A DNA stretch of 47,144 nt from Bacteroidaceae bacterium (lineage in GTDB: Bacteria; Bacteroidota; Bacteroidia; Bacteroidales; Bacteroidaceae): assembly GCA_017445925.1 (NCBI GenBank), contig JAFSRW010000028.1, forward strand, positions 1 through 47,144. Direction: 5' to 3'. The position numbers and the translations under genes were made by a program. Of the stretch, positions 42,840 to 47,144 are shown piece by piece. The notes below the pieces were generated by a model, which worked only from the letters and a program-made list of their open reading frames with translations, ran no database searches and was not told the origin of the DNA. Numbering within the stretch: position 1 is the first letter of the stretch; every line of letters begins with the position of its first letter.

Positions 42840-44564
42840 TTAATTCTCCTCCAAAGTCCATTTCAGCGAGTTTTCCAACAACTTTACAAACTGAGGATTA
42901 TCGAAAAGCAACTTGCTGTGTCCAAATTGGAAATATACATTTCGGGCACCTTTTGTCGGATTTGTCCAGACCACGGGATGGTCCCCCATCTTAATGTTGG
43001 TCTTTATGGTGTAGCTTGCTTCATCTACATGTGCCAAAACATGCACATTCTGTCGTGGATTCCGGTTATAGGTGTACCATTCATCATCTTCGATGACAAA
43101 TGTCCCAGCTACATCTTTCATTACAGGATGCTGCCTATCTTCCACCTGAACTGTTCCGTCACACTTATCCGCGATGTAGTTGTCATACCTTACTCCTCCC
43201 ATGAAATCAGAGAACCATTGCCACAAGCCATAGCCATCGAACTCACCAAGCAATGATGCATGATGAAAGCCTATGTAGTTTCCTATCCCCTTGTCAATAT
43301 AACTTTGGAAGTCTTGCTGGGCCTCCTTGCTCCATGCATAGGGCGGATGATTCAACTGGAGTATCAGATGATAGTTGTTCAGCTCATCTTTTTTGATATT
43401 CTCTGCCGAATTCAAGACCGTCAGTTCCATATTGAAACGCGCCTTCTGATTCTCAAGCCATTGTAGTCCTGCTGCCGTGAAAGGCTCATGAAGTCCTCCT
43501 CTCTCCGCAAGCACAAGAACCTTACGTGCCGGCATAGTGGCTTTTTTGTTTTTCATCAGCGACAGGCAGAGAGTCTGCCGTTCATCTCCCTGACTGTTGT
43601 CGCTGGCATAATCCCAGTACATTCCGCCTCGCAGGTCATTATCCAGGATATACTGGCATTTAGCCATCAGCGACCGTATATTCTCATAGCCTCTTACCAG
43701 CTCGCCACGCTCATTGGTGATATACGGAACCTGTCCCGTTTCATCCCATCGTTTGCTGTATCCCTTGGGCAGTATTCCTGTTTTGTCATACTCCTTAAGT
43801 CCATCGTCTTTACGGTCGCCTCTGCCATAGAAAGGCACGCCCATAACCAGTTTCTCCTTGGGTACACCCGCTTGCAAATGGCTCTCAACAGACTGTGAGG
43901 CCGTACCATAGCCCGAGATGGCTGATGGGTAGAGAGCCGCATGGTGCTTGGGAGGGTTACCCATATCGTATGCCATTACATTCACAAAGTCCATGTACTG
44001 TATACACGAGCGGAAGTCTATGTATTTAGCATTGTGTACCGTAGCAGCGGTTATCAGTTTCCCTTTCCCCAGCGTGCGCCGAAGGTCACGCATCAGCAGC
44101 GTGAAGTTGCCTGTATCATCCGGAGAGGAAGATATTCCTGCTGACGACTGAGTGGGATATTCCCAGTCAATATCAATACCGTCAAGCTCGAACTCCCTGA
44201 CAACTCTTTGGCAATCCCTCACGAAAGCCTGGCGGTTTTTGTCAGAGGCAGCCATCTCGCTGAACCTACCGCTTCCCCACCCTCCTATACTAAGCATAAC
44301 TTTGAGTGACGGATTCTTACTTTTTAACCCAACTATCATGCGCAGTCGGTCAGGGTTGTCTATTCTCACACCATCGAAGGACTCATTAACATGTCCGAAA
44401 GCATAGTTGATATGCGTCATCACATTAGGGTCAGGCACCTCGTTAGTCCATGAAGTCACGTATGCCACCACTATCATATTATCCGGAGCCTTAGTCTTCC
44501 CAAGGGCTATAGTTGACAGGCTCATGGCAAGCAATAGCAGAAAATACTTTCCAAAATTTTTCAT
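42840..44564 (-). CDS. secreted GH18 chitinase-like protein fused to a ThuA-like domain
   Basis: Exported protein of 574 residues with signal peptide MKNFGKYFLLLLAMSLSTIALG. The first part (about 30-345) is a GH18 barrel: YVTSWTNEVPDPNVMTHINYAF, LSIGGWGSG, and the catalytic motif DGIDIDWEYP with all three Asp and the acid Glu, then MAYDMG and GVPFYGRG. The second part (about 350-574) is a ThuA-like domain (VLVLAERGGLHEPF, GFHHASLLGEF, VVWTNPTKGARNVYFQFGHS). GH18 enzymes act on chitin or on N-glycans (ENGase type); which applies is unclear. It is followed by a stand-alone ThuA gene, so the fusion and the neighbour may cooperate. A -7 element lies about 70 nt upstream. Confidence 0.87.
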   Translation of the reverse strand: MKNFGKYFLLLLAMSLSTIALGKTKAPDNMIVVAYVTSWTNEVPDPNVMTHINYAFGHVNESFDGVRIDNPDRLRMIVGLKSKNPSLKVMLSIGGWGSGRFSEMAASDKNRQAFVRDCQRVVREFELDGIDIDWEYPTQSSAGISSSPDDTGNFTLLMRDLRRTLGKGKLITAATVHNAKYIDFRSCIQYMDFVNVMAYDMGNPPKHHAALYPSAISGYGTASQSVESHLQAGVPKEKLVMGVPFYGRGDRKDDGLKEYDKTGILPKGYSKRWDETGQVPYITNERGELVRGYENIRSLMAKCQYILDNDLRGGMYWDYASDNSQGDERQTLCLSLMKNKKATMPARKVLVLAERGGLHEPFTAAGLQWLENQKARFNMELTVLNSAENIKKDELNNYHLILQLNHPPYAWSKEAQQDFQSYIDKGIGNYIGFHHASLLGEFDGYGLWQWFSDFMGGVRYDNYIADKCDGTVQVEDRQHPVMKDVAGTFVIEDDEWYTYNRNPRQNVHVLAHVDEASYTIKTNIKMGDHPVVWTNPTKGARNVYFQFGHSKLLFDNPQFVKLLENSLKWTLEEN

Positions 44565-44633
44565 TGTGTTAATATGTTATACAATACAAGCAGAATTTAA
44601 ATCTCTTATTCCCCATTCAATACATTCCGCTTG

Positions 44634-44641
44634 CAAAGATA
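44634..44641 (-). promoter_or_regulatory. -7 element of the GH18-ThuA gene
   Basis: TATCTTTG on the minus strand, about 70 nt before ATG 44564. No -33 TTTG is seen at 19-20 nt. The 44565-44791 gap otherwise contains only this and the divergent promoter. Confidence 0.5.
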
Positions 44642-44721
44642 CAAAAAAATCTTTTATTTTGTATTGTTCTCACTTAAGACTCGACAAACAAAGTTTCACG
44701 AATAAATATTTGCAAGAGTTT

Positions 44722-44753
44722 CTTGCTTGCAAGACATTATTTATATAAATTTG
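44722..44753 (+). promoter_or_regulatory. promoter of the metallophosphoesterase gene at 44.8 kb
   Basis: CTTG (44722-44725), 20 nt, then TAAATTTG (44746-44753). The -33 box lacks one T; the -7 box is an exact TAnnTTTG match. Confidence 0.5.
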
Positions 44754-44791
44754 TGGCGAATTGTGAATAGTTAAGGAAAACAAACAAGGTT

Positions 44792-45919
44792 ATGGATTAT
44801 AGGGTAATGAAACAATTTTATATTCTATTATTTACACTATGTGTTACGTTCGCAACCAAGGCACAAAGGGCTGAGGTACAACTGAGCAATCAGGAATCAT
44901 TCTCGATGATTGTCTTTGGCGATGCACAAAGTTATACGCGGTTCGACCAGAACCAACCCATCCTGGAACTCTGCACAGCATGGATGGCGGGCAATGCCGA
45001 GAAACTGAATTTACAAGCCGTGCTCTTTACGGGCGATGTGGTTCAGACGAACGACAATCTGGTAGTGAAAGGCAAAAAGAACCACAACCAGACCAGCCGC
45101 CAGCAGTGGCAGTGGGCCAGTCATTGTCTGGAACGGTTGGATAATCGTGTACCATACATTATTGCTGGTGGCAACCACGAATATGGTTACATGCGCGGCG
45201 ATGAGGACTTTACACATTACCCCGAATATTACACCCCTGAACGCAATAGCAAAACAGCCGAACACTTGGTGGCAACTCTACCCAACCGTTTGGGACAGGC
45301 ATCGCTGGAGAATGCAGCATGGGAGTTCGAAACGCAACATTGGGGCAAGCTACTGATAATAGGTACCGAATGGGCACCCAGAGATACGGTCCTCTGTTGG
45401 GCTCGTGAACTTTGCGAAAGCAACCGCTACAAGGACCATACGGTTATCTTCCTGACTCACAACCTGCTCAAGGAGAGTAAAGGTGGTGGAACGCCCAAAT
45501 ACACCAATAGCAATTACAAGGTTTCAGACCCTAACTGGGGGCAACAGATCTGGGATAAACTGCTCTATCCCTGCAAGAACATCCGTCTGGCCATTTGCGG
45601 CCACACAGGACACCCAGCCTCCGATGACGGAAAGGAGCCTGGCAGCGATTACGACTTCTTGAGCAATATGGCTTACCGATGTGATAAGAATGCTTCAGGC
45701 CTGAGTGTCCACCAGATGATGTTCAACGTGCAGTACCTCTCTGGCGGTGCTGGTGGAAGCGGTGGCGATGGATGGCTACGCCTGTTGGAATTCCTGCCTG
45801 ACGGCAAAACCATAAAGGCCAGCACCTACAGCGTGCTCCTTGGCTGCTCGCCTGTCACCAAACACTTAGCCAACCGAACAGACCCCTGCTGCCAGTTTGA
45901 ACTGGTAATAGAGAAATGA
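44792..45919 (+). CDS. secreted metallophosphoesterase
   Basis: Exported calcineurin-like phosphoesterase, 375 residues from ATG 44792; ATG 44807 (MKQFYILLFTLCVTFATKAQ) would give a more usual signal peptide and is equally likely. Metal-binding motifs: VFGDAQSYTRF (first Asp), FTGDVVQTND, AGGNHEYGYM, FLTHNLLKES and AICGHTGHPA. It differs from the Tat-type enzyme at 29 kb and is not a close copy of it. Members are often involved in phosphate release or glycan phosphate processing; the substrate is unknown. It is divergent from the GH18-ThuA operon. Confidence 0.85.
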   Translation: MDYRVMKQFYILLFTLCVTFATKAQRAEVQLSNQESFSMIVFGDAQSYTRFDQNQPILELCTAWMAGNAEKLNLQAVLFTGDVVQTNDNLVVKGKKNHNQTSRQQWQWASHCLERLDNRVPYIIAGGNHEYGYMRGDEDFTHYPEYYTPERNSKTAEHLVATLPNRLGQASLENAAWEFETQHWGKLLIIGTEWAPRDTVLCWARELCESNRYKDHTVIFLTHNLLKESKGGGTPKYTNSNYKVSDPNWGQQIWDKLLYPCKNIRLAICGHTGHPASDDGKEPGSDYDFLSNMAYRCDKNASGLSVHQMMFNVQYLSGGAGGSGGDGWLRLLEFLPDGKTIKASTYSVLLGCSPVTKHLANRTDPCCQFELVIEK

Positions 45920-45952
45920 AGCCGTTGCACACCAAACAAAGGCATGGTGCAG

Positions 45953-46212
45953 TTAGCTGCCACTTAGGAGAATTCCTGTCTGCTTCAAACGATTTAGTCT
46001 GGATGTGATGATTTGATTATAGAGGTCTTTCAGGGTGTTGATGGTCTCGATGTTCGATGTGAAGATTTTCTCCAGCGTCAGCGGATAATCCATGCGTGGC
46101 ACAAGCTGAGCCAAATCAATTCTACTCTGGTTGAACGTCTCGGGATTGTCCAGAATCTCCAGCTGTTTGTCGAAGAAGCAGTTCAGGCACTTTCAGTTTC
46201 ATCTTTTTTCAT
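45953..46212 (-). pseudogene. small conserved-looking gene broken by a frameshift
   Basis: On the minus strand ATG 46212 opens MKKDETESA and then meets TGA. A -1 shift at GAAAG (near 46191) lets reading continue in another frame to TAA at 45953-45955: CLNCFFDKQLEILDN...NRLKQTGILLSGS, total about 85 residues. The downstream frame has the composition of a real protein (amphipathic, LEKIF...ETINTLKDLYNQ) and a good promoter box precedes it. I recognise no family. A single-base deletion in an A run, a sequencing error or programmed shifting would all fit. The gap 45920-46415 holds nothing else I can support. Confidence 0.5.
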
Positions 46213-46234
46213 GTTTTTGGGGTTTATCGTGGGA

Positions 46235-46242
46235 CAAAGATA
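46235..46242 (-). promoter_or_regulatory. -7 element of the frameshifted small gene
   Basis: TATCTTTG on the minus strand, 22 nt before ATG 46212. No -33 box at the usual spacing. Confidence 0.4.
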
Positions 46243-46377
46243 AGCATTTTTCACATTTTTATATTTTTTTCAGACAAAAATCTGCCATTTTAACTCCCCT
46301 GAATGCTTGTTGTTTACTCTTAACACTCCATTATGATTGTTTAACGATACAGGCTGTGAGGGATGCCGGAATATTCC

Positions 46378-46385
46378 TACTTTTG
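46378..46385 (+). promoter_or_regulatory. -7 element of the rightmost gene
   Basis: TACTTTTG followed by CTGCC, 30 nt before ATG 46416, the same form as at proS. No -33 box at the usual spacing. Confidence 0.4.
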
Positions 46386-46415
46386 CTGCCGGATTTACGA
46401 AAACGGACATACACA

Positions 46416-47144
46416 ATGAAACAATTTACCCTTTGCCTCTTGCTGCTGTGGCCCCTATGGGCGCTGGCGCAAGAAGAGGACAGCACCTTTCAGATAGCTC
46501 GCGTACGTACGCTGCAGGAGGTGCTGATAAAGGCCGAAGAGCCTGCGTGGATAAGACAGAAACTGAAACTTTTTATCCGGAAACGCGATGAAAACTACCA
46601 GCGGGAGCCATGCTTCAGCGCGTACGATTTCTTCTTCCAAGATACAGGCTCCGACCTCCAGCGCGGCTCCATTCGCACCGTTACGGACTCTCTGACAGCC
46701 TACAGGTTCCAGAGCCAAGGCTTGCTGCTCTCGCCTTCGGTAGCGCAGATAAAGCAGGACAGCGTCTTTCAGATAGCACCCGAGCACAACACCGTCTTTG
46801 GCACCGATACGGCCTGCGTCAGTCATCCCGACAGCGCTTATGTGCGTTGGTCTTACCTCAGCGAGATGCTTTACGAGAATCTTATCCGCTCGCTCGACAA
46901 GCATTTCCTCAGCCAGCATCGCTTTGCCGTAAACTGGGATTTCGAACATCCGAATCCCAATGTCGTGCAGCTCGTCTTCTGGTCAACTAAGTATCAGTTG
47001 GATCGTGGCTATCTGAACCTCGATACAGCCCGTTGCATGGTCTTGGAAGCTGAGCGTCACAGCGGTTTGGATTGCATAAGGCACGAGTTCTGCAACAGCT
47101 TTGCCCTCTGGGTGTTAGGCAGGTTTGTAAAGCTTCAGCTAAAA
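46416..47144 (+). CDS. secreted protein of unknown function, cut by right edge
   Basis: Translated from ATG 46416, open to the end of the window (243 codons). It begins with a signal peptide (MKQFTLCLLLLWPLWALAQ) followed by a charged region (EVLIKAEEPAWIRQKLKLFI, RKRDENYQREPC), then segments such as YDFFFQDTGSDLQRG, QGLLLSPSVAQIKQDSVFQI and WDFEHPNPNVVQLVFW. I recognise no family. The composition is that of an ordinary exported Bacteroidetes protein. Two shorter ORFs overlapping it in other frames are shadows. A -7 element lies upstream. Confidence 0.7.
   Translation, partial: MKQFTLCLLLLWPLWALAQEEDSTFQIARVRTLQEVLIKAEEPAWIRQKLKLFIRKRDENYQREPCFSAYDFFFQDTGSDLQRGSIRTVTDSLTAYRFQSQGLLLSPSVAQIKQDSVFQIAPEHNTVFGTDTACVSHPDSAYVRWSYLSEMLYENLIRSLDKHFLSQHRFAVNWDFEHPNPNVVQLVFWSTKYQLDRGYLNLDTARCMVLEAERHSGLDCIRHEFCNSFALWVLGRFVKLQLK

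Noticed and set aside
46261-46300. Small dyad CAGA...TCTG before the rightmost gene as a terminator or operator
   Set aside because: Only 4 bp stem in A/T-rich DNA; not above chance.
1-47144. tRNA, rRNA or other structured RNA genes
   Set aside because: Intergenic gaps were read for cloverleaf-like and conserved rRNA sequence; none was seen, though this was by eye and a covariance-model search would be decisive.

Overview
This window is a stretch of chromosome from an anaerobic Bacteroidetes, most likely a gut or oral Prevotella-type organism. The support is: a methylmalonyl-CoA mutase gene pair (succinate/propionate metabolism), a one-subunit pyruvate:ferredoxin oxidoreductase, the RprX/RprY two-component pair, an EF-G2-type paralog, DUF4827 and ThuA-like lipoprotein/secreted proteins, many secreted carbohydrate-active enzymes, and promoters of the Bacteroidetes form (TTTG, 19-20 nt, then TAnnTTTG). 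I saw no phage genes, insertion sequence, CRISPR array or tRNA/rRNA gene.

Layout. 1-2.8 kb: methylmalonyl-CoA mutase, large subunit cut by the left edge. 3.0-4.8 kb: an AspT/YidE-type transporter. 4.8-11.6 kb: two secreted proteins on the minus strand, a 1749-residue multidomain protein (duplicated N-terminal modules, endonuclease/exonuclease/phosphatase domain, two LamG-like domains, an Ig-like domain and a GH43-like domain) and a GHL10-type hydrolase. 11.7-16.8 kb, plus strand: two tandem CstA-like transporters, a small outer-membrane barrel and a Ser-type sulfatase. 16.8-26.1 kb, minus strand: secreted alpha/beta hydrolase, Na/Pi cotransporter, pyruvate:ferredoxin oxidoreductase, an AAA+ ATPase, MtgA and an OmpA-family lipoprotein. 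26.2-30.0 kb, plus strand: ProRS, an MFS-like permease and a Tat-type metallophosphoesterase. 30.0-33.1 kb: MscS-like channel and the rpsF-rpsR-rplI ribosomal operon. 33.3-34.1 kb: two small envelope proteins. 34.2-38.7 kb: RprY, RprX and EF-G2. 38.8-44.6 kb: HemW, DUF4827 lipoprotein, NrnA, and a GH18-ThuA/ThuA pair. 44.8-47.1 kb: a secreted metallophosphoesterase, a frameshifted small gene, and a secreted protein of unknown function running off the right edge.

Beyond ordinary genes, three repeat classes stand out. (1) A promoter-bearing element of about 75-85 bp lies upstream of three transcription units (the GH43 protein, DUF4827-hemW and nrnA) and is tandemly amplified with an exact 83-nt period before DUF4827. 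Spacer and upstream dyad are conserved as well as the promoter boxes, which suggests a small regulon or a spreading promoter. (2) Arrays of 7-nt period lie at three places, two inside coding sequence (sulfatase, GH43 protein), while the third begins in the end of a cstA-like gene. (3) GC-rich hairpin repeats flank the nifJ/ATPase gap and sit between the OmpA-family gene and mtgA.

All functional calls come from reading protein motifs by eye. No database search was possible, so family names are recognition-based and promoter/terminator calls are sequence matches only.
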